Assembly: GCF_039542225.1 (NCBI RefSeq)
Contig: NZ_BAABHS010000017.1
Span: forward strand, 151,178-215,177
Direction of reading: 5' to 3'
Length of the DNA stretch: 64,000 nucleotides
Source of the DNA: Yinghuangia aomiensis
Lineage (GTDB): Bacteria > Actinomycetota > Actinomycetes > Streptomycetales > Streptomycetaceae
In this document: positions 16,862 through 25,136 of the stretch, piece by piece
How the letters are laid out: the number at the start of each line of letters is the position of its first letter
How positions within the stretch are numbered: the stretch's first letter is position 1
The notes under the pieces: model-generated
Told to the model about the DNA's origin: nothing
Seen by the model: only the letters and a program-made list of their open reading frames with translations
The model's database searches: none
Program-made: the position numbers and the translations under genes

Positions 16862-19294
16862 ATGAAATTTCGTCCCCAAAAATCCGGTGAGCAGGCCGAG
16901 GCTGCTCACGGAACCCGCAAGTCCGAGGCGCCGCGAGCGGTGCGGATCCGCACCCTGCTGGTCCTGGTCGCGCTCGTGGTCACGGCCGCGCTGGGCACCC
17001 AGGTGGCGATCACGGCCATGCGGTTGCTCGATCAAGCAGACAGGATTCGGGACGACTCGGTCACGGGAAACAAGGCCGGTCTGCCGAGTTACATGCTGCT
17101 CGACCAGATGCAGGCGGAACGCCGGCTCACCGCGGCCCGCCTCGGCGGCAGCCCGGTGGCGCAGCAGGACCTGGAGAAGCAGCGCGCCGCGACGGACAAG
17201 GCCGAGGCGGACTTCCAGCGCCTGTCCGGCCCGGAACTCCCGGAGTCCGACCGGTACGTCTACGACTACATCGTGATGGTCAAGGACAAGCTGGTCGGCC
17301 TCCAGGAGCAGCGCCGCCTGGCCGACAGCCGCACCGGCGACCCGCAGAAGATCCTGGACTTCTACACCGTCGCGATCGACCAGACGATCCGGCTGTACCA
17401 GGAAATGTCCAACATGGACGACGGGCACCTCACCTACGAGACCCGCCAGTTGGTCGGTCTGATGCACGCCACCGAGGCGCTGTCGCGTGAGGACGCGCTG
17501 ATCGCGCTGTCCGGCCCGAACCGCATCCTCACCGAGGCGCAGTACTCCGAGTTCGCCCGCAGCGCCGGTGTGCAGCGGTTCGTCTACGGCACCTGGGTCG
17601 CCCCGTACCTGCCCGCCAAGGACAAGGCGATCTACGACGCGCTGGTGTCGTCCCCGGCGTGGGCCACCCAGACCCGCATCGAAGACCTCGTCATCTCCCG
17701 GCACAAGGCGGCCCCGAACGGCGGGGTCGTCCTGCCGAACGAGATCGACCAGTGGCAGACCGCCCGCGACCAGCTGCGCGGTCCGAGCACCGGACTGAAC
17801 GTCACGCGTGTCCAAGGCCTGCTGAACAACTCCTTCGGCAAGGCCGCCGACCTGCGCCACGGCGCATGGTGGCTGGCCGGCGCCAGCGCCGCCGCGGTGC
17901 TGTTCATCGTGCTGCTGGTCCTGCTCACCATCCGCACCGTCCTGCGGCGCACCAACACGCTGCGCAAGCACGCCCTCGATCTGGCGGAGCACCAGCTGCC
18001 CGGCATCGTCACCGCGCTCCAGCGCGGCGAGGAGGTCGACACCTCGGTCCTCCCGGAGCCCACGCACGCCAAGGACGAGATCGGCCAGATCGGCGACGCG
18101 GTGGCCACCTTGGCCCGGCAGGCGTCCGACGGCGCCGAACTGGTGTACCGCGAGCGCCAGGGCTTCGAGCGGTTCGCCGAGGGTGTCACCGGCCGCGCGG
18201 TCGTGCTGATCGGCGTCCAGCTGCACCAGCTCGAAGTACTCATGCGCGAGCACGACCGGGACCCCGAACTGATCGGCAAGCTCTACGGCCTGGACCACCA
18301 GACCGTCCGGCTGCGCCGCCAGATCGAGAACCTCCAGGTGCTGTCCGGCGGTGCGATCAGCAGCCCGCACGAGGAGCCCGCGCACATCGCGAACCTCCTC
18401 ATGGACGCGGCCGGCGAAGCGGCCGGCCACGAGCGCGTCGACAAGCACTTCCTCGCCGACGCGCGCGTCATCCCGTCGGTGGCGAGCCAGCTCACCCACG
18501 TACTCGCCGAACTGATCGAGAACGGCGCGCGCTACTCGCCGCCGGACTTCAAGGTCGTGGTACGCGCGCAGCACGCCGTGCACGGCCTCACCGTCGAGAT
18601 CGAAGACCGCGGCATGGGCCTCACCCCCGCCCAGTACGAGGCGCTGAACGCGCGTCTCGCCAAGGTCCCGCTCTACGCCGAGATGGCGGACAACGCCGCC
18701 CAGCTCGGCCTGTTCGTGGTCGGCCGCCTGGCCGCCCAGATCGGTCTCGAAGTCACCCTGCGCCGTTCGGTGTACGGCGGCACCGCAGCAATCGTGCTCA
18801 TCCCGCGCTCGCTGCTCGCCCACGCGGGCGACGAGCCGGAGGTGCCGCAGGCACCCACAGTGCAGCACGACCGGCCGGAGACGCAGAACGGTCTCCCGGT
18901 GCGGCCGCTGGTCCCCCGCGCCGCGCACGCCGCGGCGGCCCCGTCCCCGGCCGCCGCCGTTCCGCACCAGGCCGCCGCTCCCGCCGCCCCTGCCGGTCCC
19001 CGGCACGCGGCCGTCCCGGAGCAGCGCCCCACCACCCCGGTGGCCGATGCCGCGACGTACCGTCCGGCCGAGGACACCGGTCTCGCCCCGCTCCCCCGGC
19101 GGGCACGTGGCACCCACCTGGCCACGCAACTGCGCGACGAAACCGGCGAGGTGGAGCAGGCCGCCTTCGCCGCCGACTCGCCCGAGGCGGCTCGCGACAT
19201 GTACCGCGGCCTCCAGGCTGCTTTCGACCAGGCCGAGCAGCCCGACCGGATCGACAACGCAGACAGCGCCGAGGACACCCCGGCGCCGCGATAG
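16862..19294 (+). CDS. cvnA: Conservon sensor-kinase-like protein CvnA
   Basis: The membrane protein has 810 residues, with segments at about 30-52 and 335-358 enclosing a nitrate/methyl-accepting-type sensor domain of about 280 residues. A short HAMP-like stretch follows, then a degenerate His region (GLDHQTVRLRRQIENLQVLSG, near 478-498) and an HATPase domain with ELIENGARYSPP near 550 and EDRGMG near 580. A Pro/Ala-rich tail of about 150 residues ends the protein. This is the architecture of Streptomyces conservon CvnA proteins, which act upstream of a small GTPase. The ATG at 16862 has a GAGG element upstream. The next gene starts 14 bp after the stop. Confidence 0.9.
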   Translation: MKFRPQKSGEQAEAAHGTRKSEAPRAVRIRTLLVLVALVVTAALGTQVAITAMRLLDQADRIRDDSVTGNKAGLPSYMLLDQMQAERRLTAARLGGSPVAQQDLEKQRAATDKAEADFQRLSGPELPESDRYVYDYIVMVKDKLVGLQEQRRLADSRTGDPQKILDFYTVAIDQTIRLYQEMSNMDDGHLTYETRQLVGLMHATEALSREDALIALSGPNRILTEAQYSEFARSAGVQRFVYGTWVAPYLPAKDKAIYDALVSSPAWATQTRIEDLVISRHKAAPNGGVVLPNEIDQWQTARDQLRGPSTGLNVTRVQGLLNNSFGKAADLRHGAWWLAGASAAAVLFIVLLVLLTIRTVLRRTNTLRKHALDLAEHQLPGIVTALQRGEEVDTSVLPEPTHAKDEIGQIGDAVATLARQASDGAELVYRERQGFERFAEGVTGRAVVLIGVQLHQLEVLMREHDRDPELIGKLYGLDHQTVRLRRQIENLQVLSGGAISSPHEEPAHIANLLMDAAGEAAGHERVDKHFLADARVIPSVASQLTHVLAELIENGARYSPPDFKVVVRAQHAVHGLTVEIEDRGMGLTPAQYEALNARLAKVPLYAEMADNAAQLGLFVVGRLAAQIGLEVTLRRSVYGGTAAIVLIPRSLLAHAGDEPEVPQAPTVQHDRPETQNGLPVRPLVPRAAHAAAAPSPAAAVPHQAAAPAAPAGPRHAAVPEQRPTTPVADAATYRPAEDTGLAPLPRRARGTHLATQLRDETGEVEQAAFAADSPEAARDMYRGLQAAFDQAEQPDRIDNADSAEDTPAPR

Positions 19295-19308
19295 GGAACG
19301 GAAAACGC

Positions 19309-19734
19309 ATGTTCAGCGACAACTCCTACTCCAGCAATCCGTTCGACGAGCAGATCTACCGGATGCTGCACGCGAACCTTGCGGACGTCCCGGAACTCCT
19401 GGGCGCCGTCCTGCTGTCCGACGACGGCCTGGCCAAGTCCTCGTTCGGCTTCGACCGCGAGACGGTCGAGCACCTGGCCGCCGCCGGCACCGGCTACGCC
19501 AGCCTGGGACGCGGCCTCGCGAACGGCATCCAGGGCGGACCGCTGCTGCACAGCGTGATCAAGATGGCCGACCGCACCATGATCATCACCAACTGCGGCG
19601 AAGGCAGCACCATCGTCGTGGTGACCGGCGCCAAGGCCGACATGGGCGCCGTGATGTACGAAGTGCTCCGCGTCGCCCGCGCCGTCGGCGACTTCATGGG
19701 CACCGCGCCCCGGTCGAACGCGGCGGCCACATGA
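19309..19734 (+). CDS. cvnB: Conservon roadblock/LC7 protein CvnB
   Basis: The small protein has 141 residues with the roadblock/LC7 fold: an N-terminal helix (DEQIYRMLHANLADVPELLGAVLLSDDGL) and a C-terminal strand-helix unit with GSTIVVVTGAKADMGAVMYEVLR. In conservons it is thought to act as the regulator or scaffold for the CvnD GTPase, like MglB for MglA. A purine-rich GGGAACGGAAAACG leader precedes the ATG. The stop overlaps the DUF742 start (ATGA). Confidence 0.92.
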   Translation: MFSDNSYSSNPFDEQIYRMLHANLADVPELLGAVLLSDDGLAKSSFGFDRETVEHLAAAGTGYASLGRGLANGIQGGPLLHSVIKMADRTMIITNCGEGSTIVVVTGAKADMGAVMYEVLRVARAVGDFMGTAPRSNAAAT

Positions 19735-20111
19735 CGGGGCGGCACACCGGCGACGGCATACCCGCCCGGCGCACCCGCCCGTTCGCCCTGGCCGGGACCC
19801 CCGCCCGGTCCGACGCGGTGCGCATCACCATGAACTCCCTGGTGACCGCCGCCGTGCCCGCCGAGGCGACGAACACCCTGCCCGACGAATGGCGCGCGGT
19901 CCTCGCGGTGTGCCATTCGGCCCCCGCGCAGACCGTGATCGTCACCGAACTCGCGGCCCGGCTGCACGTGTTCGTCACGCCGCTCAGCGCCATGCTGGGC
20001 GAGCTGCTCGCCCGTGGGCTGATCACGCACCAGCCCGCGGAGAGCGCGGACCACGCCTCCAACATCCACCTCCTCCACCGAGTCAGGGACGGCCTTGCCC
20101 GCAAACTATGA
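19731..20111 (+). CDS. cvnC: Conservon DUF742 protein CvnC
   Basis: The protein has 126 residues. The DUF742 core is a winged-helix-like fold, covering residues about 55-126 (CHSAPAQTVIVTELAARLHV, PLSAMLGELLARGLITHQP). The N-terminal 50 residues are basic and poorly conserved, with a TRPFALAGTPARS linker in the place where other CvnC proteins carry an R-P-Y/F-x-x-T motif. It is the third gene of the conservon and overlaps both neighbours. Confidence 0.88.
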   Translation: MTGRHTGDGIPARRTRPFALAGTPARSDAVRITMNSLVTAAVPAEATNTLPDEWRAVLAVCHSAPAQTVIVTELAARLHVFVTPLSAMLGELLARGLITHQPAESADHASNIHLLHRVRDGLARKL

Positions 20112-20685
20112 CGCCGCGACGGCGTCCGGCGTACCGCAGATCAAGATCCTGGTCGCCGGGGGCTTCGGGGTCGGAAAGACCACCTACGTGGGCACCGTGA
20201 GCGAGATCCGCCCGCTGCGCACGGAGGAACGCCTCACGGCGGCCGGCGTCGGCGTGGACGATCTGCACGGCGTCGAGAACAAGACGGCCACCACCGTGGC
20301 CATGGACTTCGGCCGGATCACCCTGCCGGACGCCACCGTGTACCTCTTCGGCACGCCCGGCCAGGACCGCTTCTGGTTCATGTGGGACGACCTCCTGCGC
20401 GGCGCGTACGGGGCGATCGTCCTCGTCGACACGCGCCGGCTGGACCGCAGTTTCGCCGCCGTGGACTTCTTCGAGAAGCGCGGCACGCCGTTCGTCATCG
20501 GCGCGAACTGCTTCGACGGGAAGCAGGCGTACACCCCCGACGCGATCCGCGACGCCCTCGACCTCGTCGACCCCACGACCCCCGTCCTCATGCTCGACGC
20601 CCGGCAGAGGGCTTCGGCCCGCGACGTGATGCTCGCCCTCATGGACCGGGTCATCGCCCGGGCCGAATCCGCCGCCCGGGTCTGA
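20095..20685 (+). CDS. cvnD: Conservon small GTPase CvnD (TTG start)
   Basis: The Ras-like GTPase has 196 residues. The P-loop is GGFGVGKTT (22-30), switch II is the GTPGQDRFW region (86-93), and VDTRRLD follows the third strand. The canonical NKxD base-recognition motif is replaced by GANCFDG, as is usual in this actinobacterial family. The only plausible start is TTG at 20095, which makes a 17-base overlap with DUF742 and has AGGGA a few bases upstream. The GTPase is the presumed output of the CvnA-B-C module. Confidence 0.9.
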   Translation: MPANYDAATASGVPQIKILVAGGFGVGKTTYVGTVSEIRPLRTEERLTAAGVGVDDLHGVENKTATTVAMDFGRITLPDATVYLFGTPGQDRFWFMWDDLLRGAYGAIVLVDTRRLDRSFAAVDFFEKRGTPFVIGANCFDGKQAYTPDAIRDALDLVDPTTPVLMLDARQRASARDVMLALMDRVIARAESAARV

Positions 20686-20749
20686 TCCTCCGTGCTTCCG
20701 TCCACCCTCCATTGCTTGTTTCGGCTCTCCGAAAGGAAGTACGACCGCC

Positions 20750-21955
20750 ATGCCTCCCCTTGACGCCTCTTCCGCGATATCCACGCCCGTCGACCTCTTC
20801 GACGATGCCGTCGTCGCCGACCCGTATCCGACGTATGCCGAACTCCGGGCACTCGGACCGGTCGTCTACCTCGAGCGCGCGCAGACCTGGGCGCTGCCGC
20901 AGTACGCGTCCGTCAAGGCCGCGCTGAGCGACCCCGACACGTTCTCCAGCGTCAACGGCCTGCACCTCAACCCCGAGGGCAACCAGTGGGTGACGGCGAA
21001 CTCCGTCCTCGCCACCGACGGCCTGGAGCACGCCCGCCTCAAGCGCGTCCTGTCCAAGGAACTCGCGCCGCGCGCCATCAAGGACCTCGGGGACGACCTG
21101 CGGGCGCGCGCCGACGCGCTGGTCGCCGGGCTCGCCGAGCGCGAGTCGTTCGACGCCGTGCGCGACCTGGCCGCGCCGTACGTCACCGACGTGATCTTCG
21201 AGCTGATGGGCCTGCCGGACGTCGACCCCGGCGACCTGATGAAGCAGATCGAGTCGGTCTTCGACACCTTCGGCGCCCCGAACCCGCGGGTGTACGCGGG
21301 GCTTCCGGCCGCGCAGGCGATGTTCGAGTTCCTGCAGACCGTGGCCACGCGCGAGAACGTCCGCCCGGGCAGCTGGCTCGCCGCCGCCCACGCGGCCGCC
21401 GACCGCGGCGAGATCGCCGAGCACGAGTGCGTGATGACCATGGCGGCCTACCTGACGGCGGGCATGGACACCACCATCCACTCCATCGCGACGGCCGTGC
21501 ACCACCTGACCGCCGACCCCGAGCAGTGGAAGCTGGTGCGCAACGGCGACGCGTCGTACGAGGCGCTCTTCGGCGAGACGCTCCGCTACGACGCCCCGAT
21601 CCAGGGCTTCGGCCGCCGCGTCACCGCCGACACGAAGATCGGCGACGTCACCGTCCCGGCGGGCGACCAGGTCTGGCTGATGTTCGGCTCCTCGGGCCGC
21701 GACACCGACAAGTGGGGCCCGGACGCGGACCGCTTCGACGTGCGCCGCCCGGGCACCGACCAACACCTCGCCCTGGGCTTCGGCGCCCACCTGTGCGCCG
21801 GAAACCACCTGGCGCTCATGGAGTTCGACGCGATCTTCACCGCACTCGGCAAGCACTGCCCCAACCTGGCCGCCGACCCGGACACGGCCCCCGAGCGCGT
21901 GCTGAACAACGTGCTCCGGGTCTGGGACCGGGTGACGGTCCGGCCGCAGGGCTGA
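20750..21955 (+). CDS. Conservon-associated cytochrome P450
   Basis: The bacterial P450 has 401 residues: I-helix AGMDTT at 238-242 with the conserved Thr pair, the ExxR motif in ETLRYDAP (276-279), and the haem loop FGAHLCAG with Cys349. AGGAAG lies just before the ATG. It follows the GTPase by 64 bp on the same strand, the position held by P450s in some Streptomyces conservons. The substrate is unknown. A repeat tract and a strong hairpin follow the stop. Confidence 0.92.
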   Translation: MPPLDASSAISTPVDLFDDAVVADPYPTYAELRALGPVVYLERAQTWALPQYASVKAALSDPDTFSSVNGLHLNPEGNQWVTANSVLATDGLEHARLKRVLSKELAPRAIKDLGDDLRARADALVAGLAERESFDAVRDLAAPYVTDVIFELMGLPDVDPGDLMKQIESVFDTFGAPNPRVYAGLPAAQAMFEFLQTVATRENVRPGSWLAAAHAAADRGEIAEHECVMTMAAYLTAGMDTTIHSIATAVHHLTADPEQWKLVRNGDASYEALFGETLRYDAPIQGFGRRVTADTKIGDVTVPAGDQVWLMFGSSGRDTDKWGPDADRFDVRRPGTDQHLALGFGAHLCAGNHLALMEFDAIFTALGKHCPNLAADPDTAPERVLNNVLRVWDRVTVRPQG

Positions 21956-21986
21956 CCGGGAAGCCTCGGCCGCGATCCGGCTTCGC

Positions 21987-22040
21987 ACGACCCGAACGAC
22001 CTGAACGACCCGAACGGCCCGAACGACCCGAACGACCTGA
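21987..22040 (+). repeat. Six tandem copies of a 9-bp unit
   Basis: Six consecutive 9-bp units of the form ACGACCCGA or ACGACCTGA run through 22040, with a decaying seventh copy afterwards. The tract lies 31 bp after the P450 stop and just before the terminator hairpin. It is non-coding and probably arose by replication slippage. Confidence 0.75.
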
Positions 22041-22056
22041 ACGGGCCTGAACGGCC

Positions 22057-22093
22057 CTGTGCGGCACCACCGGTCTGCGGTGGTGCCGCACAG
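22057..22093. terminator. Strong bidirectional hairpin terminator between two P450 genes
   Basis: A 16-bp perfect stem (22057-22072 with 22078-22093) closes a 5-base loop GTCTG and is followed by CCGTTTT. It sits between the convergent ends of the two P450 genes, so it can serve both transcripts. Confidence 0.85.
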
Positions 22094-22126
22094 CCGTTTT
22101 CGGGCGGCTCCCCTACGGCTCCCCCG

Positions 22127-23347
22127 TCACCGCCCGGTGGCCGTCACCGGGAGCCGGAGCCAGCCCGCGAACGCGTTCGAGCGGAGGCGCTGGGGCTCGC
22201 CGGTGCGTTCGAAGCGGGTTACCCGGCGGAGGATCTCGTTCAGCATGAGGCGGACGTCGAGGCGGGCGAGTTGGGCGCCGACGCAGAAGTGCGGACCGCC
22301 GCCGCCGAAGCCGATGTGGTCGTTGGGGGTGCGCCAGGGGTCGAAGGTGTGGGGGTCGGCGAAGTGGCGTTCGTCGCGGTTGGCGGAGGAGAAGGACATG
22401 ACGACCTTGTCGCCGGCCTTGATCGTCCGGCCGCCGAGTTCGTGGTCCTCGGTGGCGGTGCGGCGGAAGTTCATCGCGGGGCTTCCCCAGCGCACGAGTT
22501 CCTCGACGAGGCTGGGCGGGCACTCCCCCGCGGCGGTGAGCCGGTCGTACAGGTCCGGCCGGTCGGCGAAGAGGCCGATCGCCTCGGCCACGGTGTGGCT
22601 GGTGGTTTCGACGCCGCCGATGACCACGACGAGGATGAACGAGGCGATCTCGTCGTCCGACAACTGGTCGAAGGTGCCGTCCTCGCGCTCGATCCGGGCG
22701 TCGAGCAGCTCGGCGAGGATCCCGTCGCCTCCGTCGCGACGGGCCCGGGCGATGAGTTCGTGCCCGTACTCGAGTGCCTTGCGCTGTACTTCGAAGCGCG
22801 AGGACAGCCCCGGGTTGTGCGCCGGCTCCTGGTTGTTGGTGACCTGTTCGACCCACGGCAGGACCATGTCCCAGTCGGCCTCCGGCACGCCGAACATCCG
22901 GGCGACCATCCGGAACGGCAGGTGCCGGCTGATGTCGTGGACGAAGTCGACCTCGTCCGCCGCGAGCAGGTCGTCGACCAGGTCGGCGCAGATGGCCTCG
23001 ATCTGTCCGGTGAGCTGCTGGAGCCTGCGGGGCGTGAACGCGCCGCGGACGAGTTTGCGGGTGCGGGTGTGCTGCTTGGGGTCCTGGTTGACGAACACCA
23101 GGCGCCGCACCCGCAGTTCCTCTTCGCTGACCGGGTCTTCCAAGGACGACGCACGCAGCCAGTTCGAGTAGCGCCGCCAGTCGCGGTTGACCTCGACCAC
23201 GTCGTCGAAGCGGGCGATCAGCCAGTAGCCGGTGCCGTCCTTCTCGTCGTGCCAGGCCACCGGGTCGTGCGCGCGCAGCCAGGTGAAGTAGTCGTGCGGG
23301 ACGCCGGAGACGAACACGTCCGGGTCCATCAAGTCGATGCGTTCCAT
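22127..23347 (-). CDS. Cytochrome P450 (CYP124/125/142-like)
   Basis: The P450 has 406 residues with GGVETTSH in the I-helix, ExxR in EELVRWGSP, and a haem loop GFGGGGPHFCVGAQLA near residues 345-360. The FGGGGPHFC loop, NFRRTATEDHELGG and RLVFVNQDPKQHTRTRKLV are typical of the actinobacterial CYP124/125/126/142 group, which hydroxylates steroids, terpenoids or methyl-branched lipids. It is the second gene after a nitroreductase (34 bp gap), so the two probably form one operon. No ferredoxin is adjacent. Confidence 0.9.
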   Translation of the reverse strand: MERIDLMDPDVFVSGVPHDYFTWLRAHDPVAWHDEKDGTGYWLIARFDDVVEVNRDWRRYSNWLRASSLEDPVSEEELRVRRLVFVNQDPKQHTRTRKLVRGAFTPRRLQQLTGQIEAICADLVDDLLAADEVDFVHDISRHLPFRMVARMFGVPEADWDMVLPWVEQVTNNQEPAHNPGLSSRFEVQRKALEYGHELIARARRDGGDGILAELLDARIEREDGTFDQLSDDEIASFILVVVIGGVETTSHTVAEAIGLFADRPDLYDRLTAAGECPPSLVEELVRWGSPAMNFRRTATEDHELGGRTIKAGDKVVMSFSSANRDERHFADPHTFDPWRTPNDHIGFGGGGPHFCVGAQLARLDVRLMLNEILRRVTRFERTGEPQRLRSNAFAGWLRLPVTATGR

Positions 23348-23381
23348 GGTCGGTTCCTGTCGGGCCGGGGACGGGGGCAGC

Positions 23382-24095
23382 TCAGCTGTCGTGGCCGAAG
23401 GCGACCGCGTCGGGGCGGTCGTCGTCGGACCAGCGGTTCCAGTGCACGTGGCGCTCCAGGTCGGCGCGCGGGCCGGGGCGGAAGTCCGTGCCGAGGGTGT
23501 AGGCGACCGGGAACAGGCCGGCCTGGCTGGTGCGCTCGTACGGGATGCCGAGCAGGTCGGCCATCTCCTTCTCGCGGTGCAGGTGCAGCGTCGTCCACGC
23601 GCTGCCCAGGCCGCGGGTGCGCAGCGCGAGCATGAAGTTCCAGACGCCGGGCAGCACCGACCCCCACGCGCTGGCCTGGTCGAACATGGCGCGCCGCTCG
23701 ACGCGGCCGGTGAACGTGGGGACCACCAGGACCGGGACCTCGTGGAGGTGGTCGACGAGGTGGGTGACGGAGCGGGAGATGCGGTCCTGCGCGGGGCTGC
23801 TGGGATAGATGGACCGCTTGCCCGCCTCCCGCGCCCGCCGCGACGCGGCGAACTGGTCGGCCAGCGACGCCTGGTAGATCGCGGCCATGCCGGCGCGGAC
23901 CGCCGGATCGTCGACGACGACCCAGCGGTAGCTCTGCACGTTCGACCCGTTCGGCGCCTGGAACGCGATGCGCAGGCACTCTTCGACGACGTCCCGGGGC
24001 ACCGGGCGCGCGAGGTCGAGCCGGCGGCGGACGGTGCGCGTGGTGGTCAGCACCTCCTCGGCGGTCAGGTCCAGGATGGGCGATGCTTCGGTCAC
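23382..24095 (-). CDS. Nitroreductase-family flavoprotein
   Basis: The FMN-dependent oxidoreductase has 237 residues. The N-terminal TTTRTVRRRLD holds the conserved FMN-phosphate Arg residues, QAPNGSNVQSYRWVVV the family signature, and GSVLPGVWNFMLALRTRGLGSAWTTL the C-terminal FMN-binding helix and loop. Such enzymes reduce nitro groups, quinones or enoates with NAD(P)H. It leads the minus-strand operon with the P450; its upstream region carries an inverted repeat at 24151-24178. The partner suggests aromatic or terpenoid metabolism (inference). Confidence 0.9.
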   Translation of the reverse strand: MTEASPILDLTAEEVLTTTRTVRRRLDLARPVPRDVVEECLRIAFQAPNGSNVQSYRWVVVDDPAVRAGMAAIYQASLADQFAASRRAREAGKRSIYPSSPAQDRISRSVTHLVDHLHEVPVLVVPTFTGRVERRAMFDQASAWGSVLPGVWNFMLALRTRGLGSAWTTLHLHREKEMADLLGIPYERTSQAGLFPVAYTLGTDFRPGPRADLERHVHWNRWSDDDRPDAVAFGHDS

Positions 24096-24150
24096 GGCGG
24101 GCCTCCGTTCCGCCGGACCCGGGGCACGCTCCGCCCGGACCGGCGCCTGT

Positions 24151-24178
24151 CATAGCTAAGATGCTTTTTATAGCTATG
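24151..24178. promoter_or_regulatory. AT-rich inverted repeat, candidate operator
   Basis: CATAGCTA and TAGCTATG form a perfect 8-bp inverted repeat separated by 12 bp, in an unusually AT-rich patch 55 bp upstream of the nitroreductase start. A second short palindrome, CGCTATAGCG, lies at 24282-24291 towards the divergent aromatic-pathway remnant. Apart from these sites, 24096-24396 holds no gene that I can see. Confidence 0.5.
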
Positions 24179-24396
24179 ATTTATCACCGAGTCGAGACCT
24201 GGACAGGAAAGAGCCTCGACCGGCGGCCTGCTCGGCACCGACCCCTCGCGCACGTTCCCCGTCGCGCCTGGGGACGGCTCACGCTATAGCGGAACGGTTA
24301 TACACAGTCCGCCAAAGAGCATTAGACGGTCATACCCCCGACTCGGCATCCTCGTGGCAGCGGCGAACCCGCGGCGGGCCACGAGGGGGAACGGGC

Positions 24397-25082
24397 ATGG
24401 CACACACATCCGGCATCCGGGCCGGGCAGGTCGCGCACTACGTCGACGGGGCGTTCCTGTCCGGAAGCCGGAGATCGCGTTCCTCGTCGGGGAGCCGCTG
24501 TCCGGCCGGATCACCCCCGCCGAGGCGGCGCGGGCGGCGGCCGGGATCGCGGTCGCGTACGAGGTGATCGACTCGCGGTACGCCGACTTCCGCTTCACCC
24601 TCCCGGATGTCGTCGCGGACAACGCCTCCGCCTGCGCGTTCGGCGTCGGCCCGTGGCACGCGCCGGACAGCGTGGCGGACGGCAACCTCGGCCTGGTCAT
24701 GGAAGTGGACGGCCGCCCGGTCGCCGCCGGGTCGTCCGAGGAAGGCCGCCTGCCGGTCGACGTGCCGATCCGGGAAGGGGACGTGTTCCTGCTGCCGCCG
24801 CACGTGCGGCACCCGCCGCAGCGCCCGGAGCCGGGGAGCATCGGGCTGGTCGTGGAGTTCGCCCGCTCCGCGGGCCTGCTCGACGCGTTCGAGTGGTACT
24901 GCGTCGCCTGCCACCGGCTGGTGCACCGGGCGGAGATCCGACCGCGGTCGATCGTGACGGATCTGCCGCCGGTGTTCGAGGCGTTCTACGGCGGCGACCG
25001 GACGTGCGGGCACTGCGGAGCCGAGCATCCCGGACGCACCTGGCCGGAGGAGATGCGGCCTTCGACGGGGCGCACGGTCTGA
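24397..25082 (+). pseudogene. Collapsed remnant: aldehyde dehydrogenase, oxalocrotonate decarboxylase and 3-hydroxyanthranilate dioxygenase pieces
   Basis: Three gene fragments follow one another. First, ATG 24397 with a GAGGGGG ribosome site encodes about 25 residues (GQVAHYVDGAFLSGS) that match an aldehyde dehydrogenase N-terminus. From about 24465, in another frame, comes a stretch (KPEIAFLVGEPLSGR to GLVMEVDGRPVAAGSS) of the 4-oxalocrotonate decarboxylase/vinylpyruvate hydratase family. From about 24738, in frame with the second piece, comes the C-terminal part of 3-hydroxyanthranilate 3,4-dioxygenase (DVPIREGDVFLLPPHVRHPPQR, then WYCVAC and CGHCG metal-site Cys pairs). The dioxygenase lacks the N-terminal iron ligands and the decarboxylase lacks both ends. 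A GTG at 24354 could still express the fused second and third parts, but no activity is expected. Confidence 0.75.
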
Positions 25083-25136
25083 CCCGCTCCGCCCCGTCCC
25101 CCCTCGCATGCCGCAACCGCACAACCCGGAGGTTCC

